The notes: generated by a model not told the origin, from the sequence alone. Counted from the first letter of the stretch, positions 32,837 to 43,700 are shown. The stretch: DNA of 64,000 bases from Volutella citrinella (GCA_034401135.1 JAWZSP010000005.1:1-64000); one strand, 5' to 3'. Made by a program: numbers and translations.

Positions 32837-33050
32837 GATGGAGAATAGGTCAGGATACGAACGACTTGAAGCAGCAAAACGGCCGTTTGTTGGCTAATGC
32901 CTACTCGTAGCTCGTCTGTCGCAATATATATGCATCGGGTAGTCTAGGTTGCCCCACCGGCCCATGAGTGTAGTAAGGATCATCTTGGCCCCATGCATCT
33001 TAGCCCTCTCCACAGATCCGTGATGTTCTCGGCTGGGTTCCAGCAGACAT

Positions 33051-33083
33051 GGGGGCTTGGGGGCGGGGGGGAGCGGGGGTCCC
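33051..33083 (+). other. G-quadruplex-like tract upstream of the P450
   Basis: Four G-runs of five or more within about 30 bp (GGGGG-CTT-GGGGG-C-GGGGGGG-AGC-GGGGG). It lies about 215 bp upstream of the P450 start, on the strand opposite to the gene's sense strand. Confidence 0.5.
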
Positions 33084-33134
33084 ACCTGGGAAGTTGAGGG
33101 GATCGGATTTGTGGAGGTAACTTGCACTGAGTAG

Positions 33135-33318
33135 TCGGGATAGAGGTGGGGTGCAGACAATGCCGGGTAAAATCGCCCGGTATTGTCTGTAGCCTTGTAT
33201 TTCCTAGAGATACTCTTTTGGGCTGGTCGGGATAGAGGTGGGGTGCAGACAATGCCGGGTAAAATCGCCCGGTATTGTCTGTAGCCTTGTATTTCCTAGA
33301 GATACTCTTTTGGGCTGG
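33135..33318. repeat. Perfect 92-bp tandem duplication, each unit with a 14-bp hairpin
   Basis: 33135-33226 and 33227-33318 are identical. Each holds the inverted pair CAGACAATGCCGGG / CCCGGTATTGTCTG around the 8-nt loop TAAAATCG (33154-33189 and 33246-33281), one G-T mismatch in 14. The duplication lies 300-480 bp upstream of the P450 and just after the SDR stop. Confidence 0.9.
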
Positions 33319-33434
33319 ATCACCTTGGCCTGTTCAGTTCGCCGTATCTCAGGTTAGTAAAGGAACCGCTTAAAAGAGCACACCAGAATGCCAAAATAAA
33401 AGATCTGTGTATTGGTTGTGGCTAGAAAGTCTCG

Positions 33435-34346
33435 TCATAGCCCGCTTTGGTTGATAAAAAATTCGGCCTTGTTCGCCTCTATCCACGCTTCGGAATTCTC
33501 CCGACCGAGCCATTGCGGCATTAGTTCCGTGATACTCCCCTCCAACTCTGTGAATGTGTTCCGCCCGACGAAGATGGTTGTCCCGTTATCTCTCTTGGTG
33601 GCTAGATAAGCCATAGCAATGCCAATATTCTCCGCCCTGGTGATCTCAATGCCGTTATCTTTTAATATTTGTCTGTGATTATCATGCATTAGAGGCGACT
33701 CGGCCATCCATGGAGCAACCACATTCACAGTAATGTTGAATTTGTGTGTGTTTGCCCTCATCGACCTCATGAAGCCCACGACCTGTGCAGATTTTGTCAG
33801 CAATCAAGCTCCAAGCTGGTGGACAGCAGAACGCACCCCGTGCTTTGCGGCAGCGTAGCCAGGAATTCTATTTTCGCTCAGATACCCCGCGGATGATGTA
33901 ACCATAATGATGGCGCCCCCTCCGGACTGCGATTTCATATGGTGGACAGCAACCTTGACAGTGTCCATTACACCCTTCAGGTTCACTTCGATGACTGAGT
34001 GTTTCGGCTGCTTCAGCTAGCCGGTTACATCGTCAATCTCGTCATGAAATATATCCTCGACTTCCCCAATACCGGCGTTCGCTACTACCACATCGAGAGA
34101 CCCGAAGAGTTGCACAGTCCGTTGCACGGCGGATAGAAGAGTTGCCCACTTTGTAACGTCACAGAAGATATAGGTTGCTCCAGTGACCGGTATCAGCGGT
34201 GGTCTTATATCAGCAATTACCACGTGAGCACCAAGTTTGAGGAACTCGTGGGCGGCAGCGAGCCCCAAGCCACTTGACGCTCCCGTTATGAAGACGACAT
34301 TACCCTTTACGCCTAGCAGGGCAGATTTGTCAATTTGAATCTCCAT
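33435..34346 (-). pseudogene. Short-chain dehydrogenase/reductase interrupted by TAG
   Basis: Exons 33837-34346 and 33435-33782 (54-nt intron, donor GTGCGT, acceptor CACAG) sum to 286 codons, the usual SDR length. Motifs: cofactor site VVFITGASSGLGLA, DVVVANAG (NNAG-like), VTSSAG with the catalytic Ser, and YAAAKHG (Tyr-x3-Lys). At codon 110 (34017-34019) TAG interrupts a continuous frame between DDVTG and LKQPKHSVIEVNLKGV, where family members carry a Gly-(Gln/Arg/Lys)-Leu-Lys linker. CAG to TAG is a CpA to TpA change. If the stop is real the product lacks the active site. Otherwise it would be an NAD(P)-dependent alcohol/ketone oxidoreductase acting beside the P450. Confidence 0.7.
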
Positions 34347-34656
34347 ATTTAAAGCCTTGATTTGGGTTTCTACCATAAATGCAGGCCACGGACGGGGGCT
34401 CACTGCTGGCTTCTTAAAGGTCGTGGATCCGATGGGGTTAAAAGCTTTAGCACTGGTGGAGACGGAAATGGGCGGATACCCCACAGCTTCCGGTGGCGCC
34501 AGCTCAGTACCCTGGGATCTCGAAGCCTACAAGTGCACTTCTCGGATCCTCCTTGAATAGTCTTGTTGTACAATCATTCACGCGGAGGTAAGCCCTACGT
34601 CGTCAAAGATGCATACTTCTTGCACCGCCGGCCTCTGCCCGTCCTGACATTGCACC

Positions 34657-35454
34657 GTGCGCCACCCTGCTGGCTTTCCGCCTCCGTTTCCCAGTGATGT
34701 GCTCAAGCGGCATGTGGACCACCATGAGAAGTCGACGCGCTCTTCTCGAGCTGCCAGCGCTTGCGATCACTGCCACCGTCGCAAGACGCGCTGTGATGGA
34801 GAGGAGCAGTGCTCCAGATGTAGCGAGATCAACATAGTATGTCGTCGCCTGCGCCACCGTTCCAATGCCACTCCTCTCGTCAAGAAATCTCTCCAGCCGC
34901 CAGCTTCGGCCATCAAAGACCTGGCACATGTTTCAGGTTCGGAGTCCCAGGGGGTAGGCGATTCGCCGCGTACTTCCAACCTCGACGATGGACATTCGAC
35001 CCCAAGAACTACGTATATTTCTGCGGACACACAGGACAATCACCCCCCGCCTGGCGATGCGCGAAGTACCCCGTCACATCTGCTCGTCCGCAGCCCGTCG
35101 CAATCGGACACTGGATGCGATAGTGAGATGTTCATACGTGCGATGGACGACGATGCAGCTTCTGTCCTCGACGGCCTGGAATCCCCCGGGGCTCCATTAC
35201 GGAGTGAATTACCACGCTCTGAACCTTTTACCATGAGCGCCCGAGGTCTTTCTGTCGTACAAACTCCGTATACGCCACCGCATGAATGCGCGAGCGACTC
35301 GAACGTCATTACCGTTAGTGTCGCCGCTGGGCAGAGCCATCCACTATCGTTACCACGGGCGCCGAGAAGCTGTGCGTCTCTTTCACAAGAGAGTGAATTA
35401 GGGGCCTCTGTTGCTATCGTCATAGTGATTATTATGGGTTATTATACTGTGTAG
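34657..35454 (+). CDS. Zn2Cys6 transcription factor, short, 5' end unresolved
   Basis: A clear binuclear cluster: ACDHCHRRKTRCDGEEQCSRC followed by SEINIVC, spacing C-x2-C-x6-C-x5-C-x2-C-x6-C. Just before it, PFPSDVLKRHVDHH resembles the second half of a C2H2 finger (F..SDVLKRH...H), so the protein may be of the fungal C2H2-Zn2Cys6 type with a degenerate or missing first half. There is no in-frame ATG upstream of the cluster in this frame, so an upstream exon is needed or the gene is 5'-truncated. The C-terminal part is Ser/Pro-rich without a visible fungal transcription-factor middle domain, and ends at 35454. It is divergent from the SDR pseudogene. It could be a local regulator, but its completeness is doubtful. 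Confidence 0.55.
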   Translation: MRHPAGFPPPFPSDVLKRHVDHHEKSTRSSRAASACDHCHRRKTRCDGEEQCSRCSEINIVCRRLRHRSNATPLVKKSLQPPASAIKDLAHVSGSESQGVGDSPRTSNLDDGHSTPRTTYISADTQDNHPPPGDARSTPSHLLVRSPSQSDTGCDSEMFIRAMDDDAASVLDGLESPGAPLRSELPRSEPFTMSARGLSVVQTPYTPPHECASDSNVITVSVAAGQSHPLSLPRAPRSCASLSQESELGASVAIVIVIIMGYYTV

Positions 35455-35624
35455 CTACTGTTTGAGCAACACCCGCTTTCGTGGTTGCTACTAGCAAGGC
35501 TTAGCTAGAAACCCAAAGGAAATTGTCAGTAGTTTGGACTAGCTGATGAAACTACGAAGAAATCCGTTCATAGTTATAAGTTAATAAATGTTGTAGGGTG
35601 TTGGCGAATTAGATAACGTGAAAA

Positions 35625-36932
35625 CTAGAGCTTGCTCGAGCACAAGTTGATAGTAATACCACTTTCCGTCCGAAGGTATTCATTGCCCTCATCCCAACCC
35701 ATCCACTCCTTCAAAACCCTTGCGCCACCCGACCCGGGCTTCAATGGCTGGGCGCTCCATCCCTCCCCTTCGACACCGGCAGCATCGCTGCTGCGCTTCG
35801 TCTGCCCATGGGCTTGTATAGCGATTGGGAGAGAAGGGGACCGCTTGAGCTCAACAATTGGCCTCTGGCTGTACCCAGATGCTTCGAGCTCTTGCTGTGT
35901 CAAAACAGGTGTCACACAAGCGTCGGTTCCGTCAAAGATGGATTCCCATTCCGATCGAGTCTTGGCAAGGAAGATGCGCTCGAGCTGGGCGCGAATCAAT
36001 GGCCAGGTAGCTCGATCATCCCTGGCGCGGCCACCGAGATCAAAGCCGAACGGCGCCAGCTTTTGCGACAGGATGGCAAAGAATTGAGGCTCAAGGGATC
36101 CACTGCTCGAGAATCTTGTTAAAATCGAGAAAAGAAAAGCTCACGGGGGAGGGTATCATACACAGCAACGTATCTGCCGTCTTTAGTTTCATATGTGCCA
36201 TAGTAGGGGCACCCTCCATCTAGTAGATTCGTTCCGCGCTCTCGATCCCAAAGCGGCGTCTTCAGATTTAGACGGGGCGATGTCGCTATAAAGGCACTGC
36301 CGTCGACCATGTTGGCCTCAACTACCTGGCCATTGCCGGTCTTTGTCCGGTGAAGCAACGCCAGGACGATACCAAGGAAGCAGACAAGGCCGCCGCCAGC
36401 AAAGTCGCCCAGTAGATTGGCTGCCGGCTGCGGAGGCATTCCGGCACCGCCCAGCATGGATAAGACACCGGAGACAGCAATGTAGTTGATGTCATGCCCT
36501 GCCATTGCGCTGTACTTGCCATCTCGTCGGAATCCCGTCATTCTCGCAATAACCAGTCCCGGATTCAGGCCTAGGAGAACTTCAGGGCCGAGCCCAAGTT
36601 TCTCGAGAATGCCGGGTCGAAACGGGTCAATTACGACGTCAACCTTGCCTAGAAGAGTTTTGATGAGTGAAACGCCCATCGAACTCTTCAGATTGACCTC
36701 GATTGAGCTTTTTCGGCGAGTCAGGAAGTCTTTGCCGGCAAAGACGCCGTCCGAAGCAGGTCGATCAACTCGCAAAACAGTGGCGCCCCAGTCAGCACAC
36801 AGCATTCCTGCAAAAGGGCCTAGGACTTTGTGTGAGTCTCAGTAATTTGATGCGGTGACGGGAGCAATAACCTGGAGCGAGACCGGCAAATTCCAGGACT
36901 CGAATGCCCGAAAGAGGAGGTGCTGCATCCAT
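35625..36932 (-). CDS. Alpha-methylacyl-CoA racemase / CAIB-BAIF CoA-transferase family III, peroxisomal
   Basis: Exons 36872-36932, 36162-36819 and 35625-36102 sum to 1197 nt, 398 residues. Start chosen at the Met before [20 protein letters not shown], the family N-terminus; splicing gives [19 protein letters not shown]. Racemase hallmarks are present: [14 protein letters not shown] (catalytic His-Asp pair) and [10 protein letters not shown] (catalytic Asp). The last three residues are SKL, a textbook PTS1 signal, so the protein should be in peroxisomes. Known members convert 2R- to 2S-methylacyl-CoA, needed before beta-oxidation of branched or isoprenoid acids. It lies in tandem with the AtuA-like gene on the same strand, 272 bp apart. 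A CoA-transferase role for a different acid is the main alternative. Confidence 0.85.
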
Positions 36933-37204
36933 GATGGGTGGTGCTCTGGGGTTTTGGGGGTTCTGGAGTGATCCAATAGTGAAATTATAGGAATGATTTT
37001 GCCCGAGGCCATCTTGTACCCTTTTAATATCATGGAGGGTCGGCATGTTACCGGGCCGTCGGAAATACAGAGGGCCGAGGCAAAAGCATCCCCGCTGGCC
37101 GAGTCACTACAGTCACTGCATGATGACAGTCACCTTTCGCCGGCACACTCGATTTCTCATTGCGCTACCCTTCTACAGGCTATGTAATCTATCGAATCAT
37201 CGTT

Positions 37205-39509
37205 TTATATGTGTGATGAGCCAGAGAGAAATTTGGTCGGGATGTTTACGTGCCGAGCCTTGAGATATTCGGCAAGGTTCTAGAGACAGAATTAGACTAC
37301 AAAATCATGTTGCCTCGGGTAGAGTTTTCTCGTGGACTTACCTTTCCAAGAGAGTCCATCTTCACAGAGCTGCTGACACCGGCTCCAAGGTGCCCGTGGA
37401 CTACAAAGTGAACGGCCTGAATTCCCGGAAGCTCACATCTTTCAATGAAAGTGGTACGATGAGCATCCTCTCCCATGAGATCTATTAACCAAGAACATTA
37501 GCTTTGCAAAGTCGTAGCTGGGGACAAACTTGCCTCGAAAGCGCTGGAGGCTGAGAAAACTTTGAAGCCACTCAAATTTCTCGTTGCTCTTGGGGCCCGG
37601 GAAGAAAAACCCCACGTTTGCGTTAGATCCTTTGTCTCCGCTGCGTGCAAATACGGCAGAGCCGAACGGGACTCTCTTTGTTGGCCCAAAGCTGGAAAGA
37701 GGTCTAGTGTCATCTGCCTCGTAATTGGGCTGCTGTGGGAGTGAGTTCCGGGCCGTAAATCTCACCACGTCTGCCACTGGTATCTCAACACCTGGTCGAG
37801 ATACAAATTGCACCTTCTGGGAGATTCTTTTGCGGTCTACAAGACCAGGGAAGTACGTGCAGATTAGCTTTGGTGCCGCTGTTCGGTAATCGAGATTAGC
37901 AGTCAGTCCGGGATAGCCCTGGAGCTGATTGCTCATCATGGGACCGAGGAGCTTTCCAAAAGTCAACGCGCCTGGATCGCGGGCCTGTGCAAGGATGCGA
38001 AGTTGCACAGTTGCCTCGAGCTGATTCTTCGGGTCCGCCTTTGGTGTGCCATAGAGCTGAAAATCGAGAACATCAAATATTGACTCGTCAACAATACTCC
38101 GGCCCATCTTTTCGAAGCTGCGTGCCTTTTCGACGGCGTCAAGACCAGTGATGTAAACTGAGAACTCGGCTTGGTAGCCGCCCAACGCCATGACGGCGAC
38201 CTTTAGCGTTTCGGGGGCGGCAATGCCTTTAGAAAGCGCATTCGAGTCAACAACCAATCTGTCATCACGTCTGCGGGGAGGGCCAAAAATACCACATACC
38301 TCCAACTCCAGAAATGGCTACTCTGTCCTGTCCGATCTGTTCCATTGATAGGTTTTCCAAATCAGCAATGACGTCTGGATTGTAGTAGTATCGTCCTTGA
38401 ATCTCGTAGACCAACTGACCACGCAATGTGTCAGTGTTGACGCTGCCATCGTCAACATCATCAAAATGGAGAGACCTATGTATGAGATGACTTACACTCC
38501 ATTCTGATCCGGCTGCTTTTGAACAATGGCTCGGCCATCAAGTGCAATCTCGGCAATTGGATAGGAGAGATCGTAGTAATTGGGCTGTAGTCCAATGAAT
38601 CTGGCGTAATTACCACCTGTCTAGCTACTCGTCAGTTGCAAATTGGGCTTGGGGCAGAGGAGGCAGCATACTGCATAAGGACCGCACTCTATCAAGTGGC
38701 CAGCTGTGAGAGCCCCAGCAAGCCTGTCAAAGTCATTCGCGTCCCAGCCGTGCCACCAAGCAGCAGCGGCCATGACCTGCAGACATTGTTAATGCATCCA
38801 CTGCCAGATGTTGGCATTGACTTGGGGGAAAACCTACTGGGCTAGCATCTGTGCATCGTCCGCATATGACGATGTCGGCGCCTTCTCGAAGGGCTCGCAC
38901 GATGCCCCAGCAGCCAATGTAGGCATTAGCCTGAATAATGTCGGGATATTTCTTGGCCCAGCCCTCGAAGTCTCCCGTCGAGCGAGTGAGAGGCTCCAAC
39001 TCCAGCTCCGCAATATGTTGAATTATGTTATCCCCAGAGACAAACGCGATCTTTTTGTTGCAACCATGCGATGTGAGGAGCGCTTGTACCTTTTCCGCGA
39101 GATTCTCAGGATCCAGACCGCCCGCGTTGACAGCAAACTTCAAGTTTGGATTCGAGTAGCTCAGATACTCGCTCATAGCTAGGCGAAGCGAGTACAGAAA
39201 ACCTGGCTCATAGCCAGTGTTTTTGCCGGCTCTCACCTCCAGGGACCGACTGGCGAGATTGGCCTAGTTGGGGTTGGAGCGTGTTCCTCTGTCTCCGAGA
39301 TTTCAACTCACCTCGGACATCCAATCCCCCGTGATGAAGTCAACTACCGTCGAGCCCCGGAGCATGCTTTTCAGAGCTGGCTTGTTAGCTCATCACATCT
39401 GGTCATTGCCTCGCGGGCATGAGTTACACTCACCATCGAGTCGGTCTCCCGTGGACCCGGAAACATTTCCAACCAGGACTGGCCTGCGGGGGGGTTGAAA
39501 GGGTGCCAT
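37205..39509 (-). CDS. AtuA-like acyclic terpene utilisation protein (DUF1446 family), nine exons
   Basis: Nine exons (39434-39509, 39312-39376, 38838-39263, 38672-38776, 38496-38620, 38300-38442, 37534-38226, 37342-37481, 37205-37279) sum to 1848 nt, 615 residues. Family landmarks run in order: VLVGNVSGSTGDRLD, STVVDFITGDWMSE, KFAVNAGGLDPENL, CGRCTDASP, AWWHGWDANDFDRLAGAL, IECGPYATGGNY, RGQLVYEIQG, GDKGSNANVGFF and GIQAVHFVVHGHLG. The seventh intron (37482-37533) is GC-AG with donor GCAAGT. In Pseudomonas atuA belongs to the gene set for geraniol/citronellol breakdown; the exact reaction is not settled. No PTS1 is seen. Two CGGCGCCGA boxes lie 172-240 bp upstream, in a divergent promoter shared with the acyl-CoA ligase. 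Confidence 0.85.
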
Positions 39510-39680
39510 TTTCCGTGTGTGCTTCAACAGTTCTGCTTTCTGCGGATGGTTGCTGAGGCAGACTGCGATTCTTCATCTTTATCTTTTGCTCGACGCGGGG
39601 CTCTATGACGATTAAAGCACGTGCGATGCAGCCTCGGCCGATCAGTCGACGCGAGAACCAATCAAGATGGTGCCCCAGAC

Positions 39681-39750
39681 CGGCGCCGAGGTTTAGTGAC
39701 CCCCGCCCGAGTGGCATGGCATAGCTGCCATCTCTCTAAACGGCGCCGAA
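39681..39750. promoter_or_regulatory. Two CGGCGCCGA palindromic boxes in the AtuA/ligase divergent promoter
   Basis: CGGCGCCGAG at 39681-39690 and CGGCGCCGAA at 39741-39750, each 9/10 to the TCGGNNCCGA consensus found at other promoters of the cluster. They lie 172-240 bp from the AtuA start and 220-290 bp from the ligase start. The form CGG-N2-CCG suits a Zn2Cys6 dimer. Confidence 0.6.
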
Positions 39751-39968
39751 TTCTATTTTCAGTTGGTGATTTGGGTTCAGGCCCAATAACTCAAACACTT
39801 CTTCTCTGGCTGGGACTTCTCCTTCTGACACTTCCTGACGACGAGCGGACGCATCAATTCCACAATAAGATTGGAAACTGATTTATATTGGTCAACTCAT
39901 TGACGCGCATCGTCTCCTTCACATCATCTATTAACTTAGTCGCCACACCGAAACCACCAAAAAAAAAG

Positions 39969-41974
39969 ATGACGCAGACATACGAGTCCGACTATCAACT
40001 CGACATCCCCGCTGTTGACTTGCCAACTTTCATCTTCTCGAGCTCAGTCAAACACCAGTCACTACCTCTGTATTTCAATGCCGACAACCCTGCAGAGAAT
40101 TTCAGCCTAGCTCAGGCCAAAGTCTGGGTGAAGCAATGGGCAAAGGGTTTGCAGGATCTGGGCATCAAGGCCGATGATAAAGTAATGCTGTACTCGGGCA
40201 ATTCTGTCTACTTCCCAGTTTTATTCTGGGGTGTGCTTGCTTCGGGTGCTGTCTTTACCGGTTGCTCTCCTTCAAGCTCTATTACTGGTAAGTTTCTTAG
40301 ATCCAAATATACTGGATCCATATTCAAGACTGACCGTGTACAGAGCTGTCATACCAACTCAAGGACTCAGATTCGAAAGTGTTGATTGCGGATCCCGATT
40401 GTCTAGAGAGAGCATTTCAAGCTGCAGACGCAGTGGGACTACCACGCTCACAAGTAATGGTCTTTTCATCTCTTGGCGATGATTCCAAGTACTCGGCCCC
40501 GCGGTGGATAGACTGTTGGTCCCCAGAGGCCAGCATCCAATCTTGGCGGTGGCGCGAATTAGTCAACACGCAACAGACGCAGTCCACCTCTGCCGTCATC
40601 AATTACTCTAGTGGGTGAGAATCACATTGCTCTATACTGTCACTCCAAAAGAACAGGGCAAGAACTAAAATTCCCCAATACAGGACGACTGGGATTCCAA
40701 AGGGTGTTGAAATTTCGCACTACAATATTGTCTCTAATTCCGTTCAAGTAGCATTCAAGCGAAATATGGTTGCAAATTCAGAATCGGGAAAAGCCAGAAA
40801 GCACAGAATAGACTTATCGGGCGAGAGATGGCTGGCTCCCTTACCAATGTTTCATGCCTATGTGAGTTCGCACGCCTCCCCTCTCCGAGACGATCTCTCA
40901 CATCACGTCATCACCCAGGGTCAAGCATACTACTGTACCACTGCCGCTATTTCGGGCTGCAAAGTGTTCATCATACCAAAGTACTCCCTCGACAAATATC
41001 TCTTGTACCTCGACATCTACCGTATCACCTTTCTTACGGGCGTTCCCACCATCCTAGTGTCCTTGACAAAGCACCCAAGGGCTTCATCTTACAATCTCAA
41101 GGCAATTGAGGCTGTACTTTCCGGGTCAGCGCCTCTTAGCCCAGAAATCGGGAAATTGTTCCAAGACACGTATTTGAAGCCCGGAACTCGTGTTCGTCAG
41201 GGATGGGGCTTGACGGAGACTACATGTTCAGCGACTGGCTTTGCTCAGGACGACGAGGACGATCGGCGTTCCGTCGGTTGGCTTAACCCGAACATGAAGG
41301 CCAAGATTGTACCGGTTCCAGAATATGGTGTTAGCGGAGGAGATGGTATTCCATTTCTGACGGGGGAAATATGGATTGCAGGTCCAAATGTCATGAAAGG
41401 GTACTACAAGCGGCCAAAAGAAACACGGGAGTCGATTGTCATGGAAGATGGACAGAGGTGGTTCCGCACTGGGGATGTTGGCTATATGGATGACCGCGGC
41501 CGACTCTACATTGTTGAACGCATCAAGGTCCGCGACTCGACAACGGAGGATTTTTCTAAAGTTGTGCTGACTATCTGAACACAGGAACTGATCAAAGTCA
41601 AAGGCCTGCAGGTAGCCCCGCAAGAGATCGAGCAGACGCTGTTGTCTCACCCCGGTATCATGGATGCGGCCGTCGTTGGTGAAAAGCGGTAGGTCTACCC
41701 GGCATGCACCTACGGCGAATGAGTATTCGGCATGAACTAAGAACTTCAAATGTCCAGGTCAAATGGCGAGTACCCTAAGGCTTACGTGGTCCGCCAACAA
41801 TCGTACCCCCCTGTCACCGAGCGAGTGGTTCAGGAGTACATCGAAGAGCGCTTATCTGGGCACAAATGGCTGACTGGAGGTGTGGAATTCATTGAGCAAG
41901 TTCCCAGGACAGCCAGTGGAAAGATTATGCGCAGAAAGTTGGGAGCAAAACTAGGTAAAGATGCCAAGCTCTAA
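39969..41974 (+). CDS. Acyl-CoA synthetase (4-coumarate-CoA-ligase-like), peroxisomal
   Basis: Six exons (39969-40287, 40344-40614, 40684-40861, 40919-41527, 41585-41688, 41758-41974) sum to 1698 nt, 565 residues. ANL-family motifs: [13 protein letters not shown] (AMP-binding P-loop, split by an intron), [45 protein letters not shown] and the C-terminal [11 protein letters not shown] with the catalytic Lys. It should adenylate a carboxylic acid and load it on CoA. The C-terminus is AKL, a PTS1 signal, so it shares the peroxisome with the racemase. Transcribed divergently from the AtuA-like gene. Substrate class (aromatic, fatty or isoprenoid acid) cannot be read from sequence alone. Confidence 0.87.
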
Positions 41975-42182
41975 CTTAAATAATACTGCCTTCAGAGTCT
42001 GGTTACATAGATCGAGCCCAGGGAAGAGAATAGAGAATGAATGGACGGCTCATGATTCATCACAGTAGAAATGGAGCAGAACGACTAGAAATACTGACAA
42101 TTAAAGCAAGAAAGGTTTCGGTTTCTCCTCATAACCTATGTGATTGAAGTATCATAGCCCTGACCACGTTATGACATACAAT

Positions 42183-43340
42183 TCACAAGACATGCTTTTT
42201 GATCCAGTTGATGATATGTAAATCTGTTCGTTGGCGATCGGATGGGCTGATAAATCTTGATCCCAGCGCATATATGTGCAGCTGTGCCCGTTCAACATGC
42301 AACTCGTGTGGCACGTTGCTGGTGGCGCACTTGGCAGCCCAGGCCTTGGAGTCGTGTAGAGCAAACTCGGCAGATCCCACAAGAATTAGCTGGGGACTTA
42401 GGCCAGCAATCTCTACTGGTTTCCGATACAGAGGGTTTACTTCTGGAGAATTGAGCTCATGTTTCCCGGCAAACATGGCCGCCAGCCGGGGAACGGCCTC
42501 GTTAGCGCCGATGAAGTAGTCGCTCTCCACTGCTTGGTTTCCCCCCTGAAAAGCGTACATGGCCATGTCAATCCACGGCGACATTAATATTGTTGCAGCC
42601 GGTTGGGGTAAATTGAGCTGGAGTAACCTGATGCCGGAGAGAACCGATAGGCCGCCTGTCCGGTCAGCAGTGAGCACAGGAACGAGTTGGGCTGGATAAC
42701 ATACCCCCTGCCGAGTCTCCCATGAAAACAATTGTCCTTGGGTCCACGTCTTGATCAAGCAGGTTCTGGTATGCCGTGATGAAGGCGTCGACCTGTGCGG
42801 GGTGAGATTTCTCCGTTGATAACGCTGTTTGCTGGTGAGCGACATCCCCCTGCTATCACAATGGTGGACAAACTCACGATACTCGACGCTGACAAACACA
42901 AGGTCAAGACTATGCTTATTGGAAACCTGAGCCCATCTCTCCATGTAATTAATGTACATTCTGGCCTCCCCTCTTGCATAGCCGCCACCATGGGCGAAGA
43001 GAACGATACATCTTTGGCGGCCCTGCAAGCGAGTGCTGGTGGAAAAGTCGCTAAGCTGCCTACTACCAGGTATCACGTACGCCAGAGAATTCTCAAAGGC
43101 TTCCCTGGCGCGGTTTGACGGCACATTGCCGACAGGCAATCTGCGGGCGAGGTCTGGGTACGTGGTTGCAGTGGCTGTCAGGAAGGCACGGTGAAGTTGG
43201 ATGCGGAAGGATTGGAAGCGCGGTAGATGCGGAAGTAGGACACGCCTCAAGCATACTAGAAAAAAGAGAATTGTAAACGTGTAACAAAATCGCAGAGACT
43301 GTAGGGGCCGTCGGGCGAGGATGACAACTATCGAGGCCAT
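42183..43340 (-). CDS. Membrane-anchored alpha/beta-hydrolase (HSL/lipase-type esterase)
   Basis: Three exons (42878-43340, 42705-42824, 42183-42655) sum to 1056 nt, 351 residues; an in-frame Met 19 codons upstream (43397) is an alternative start. A transmembrane segment near the N-terminus (FCYTFTILFFLVCLRRVLL) is followed by the catalytic domain: VLFAHGGGYARG (oxyanion hole), VEYPLSTEKSHPAQVDAF, FMGDSAGG (nucleophile Ser), a C-terminal acid region (ILVGSAEFALHDS) and AQLHIYAL (likely catalytic His). It should cleave carboxylic esters, perhaps freeing an acid for the CoA ligases or opening the ester made by the BVMO. It is divergent from the BVMO gene and shares with it a promoter with one TCGGCACCGA site. 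Confidence 0.83.
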   Translation of the reverse strand: MASIVVILARRPLQSLRFCYTFTILFFLVCLRRVLLPHLPRFQSFRIQLHRAFLTATATTYPDLARRLPVGNVPSNRAREAFENSLAYVIPGSRQLSDFSTSTRLQGRQRCIVLFAHGGGYARGEARMYINYMERWAQVSNKHSLDLVFVSVEYREFVHHCDSRGMSLTSKQRYQRRNLTPHRSTPSSRHTRTCLIKTWTQGQLFSWETRQGVCYPAQLVPVLTADRTGGLSVLSGIRLLQLNLPQPAATILMSPWIDMAMYAFQGGNQAVESDYFIGANEAVPRLAAMFAGKHELNSPEVNPLYRKPVEIAGLSPQLILVGSAEFALHDSKAWAAKCATSNVPHELHVERAQLHIYALGSRFISPSDRQRTDLHIINWIKKHVL

Positions 43341-43529
43341 GCCGAGTGCTTTCCTGCGGTCAACTGGTATATGGGATGGAGGATAGCACGGTAACACAGC
43401 TTTGCAATTTCTGCATTAAGGCCGTCTGATCTACTCTGCAGATTGCTCACAGAACTGACATGGCGGCACCCTCTGCTCCACTTCTTGCCAGCCCCATGCA
43501 ACTTTGTTCTCCCTCGGCCCGATGGGCTC

Positions 43530-43539
43530 TCGGCACCGA
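43530..43539. promoter_or_regulatory. TCGGCACCGA site, esterase/BVMO divergent promoter
   Basis: An exact TCGGNNCCGA palindrome, 190 bp upstream of the esterase start and 162 bp upstream of the BVMO start. Confidence 0.6.
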
Positions 43540-43700
43540 AAGCGATGCCGAGTGGACGCGTTTGCAATGTCCGGATTCAGTGCTGGGCTGAATGACCTCA
43601 TTGCCGTAAAGTGATTAATATGACGATGTCTGGGGCCTGAGGGGGCTTGAGTGTATCAGCCAATCCCTCAATACACCCAAAAACATCACATTGACACACA

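Noticed and set aside
37440..37540. Apparent frameshift at the AtuA C-terminus
   Set aside because: A GC-AG intron (37482-37533) gives RFRDLMGEDAHRTTF and an in-frame end.
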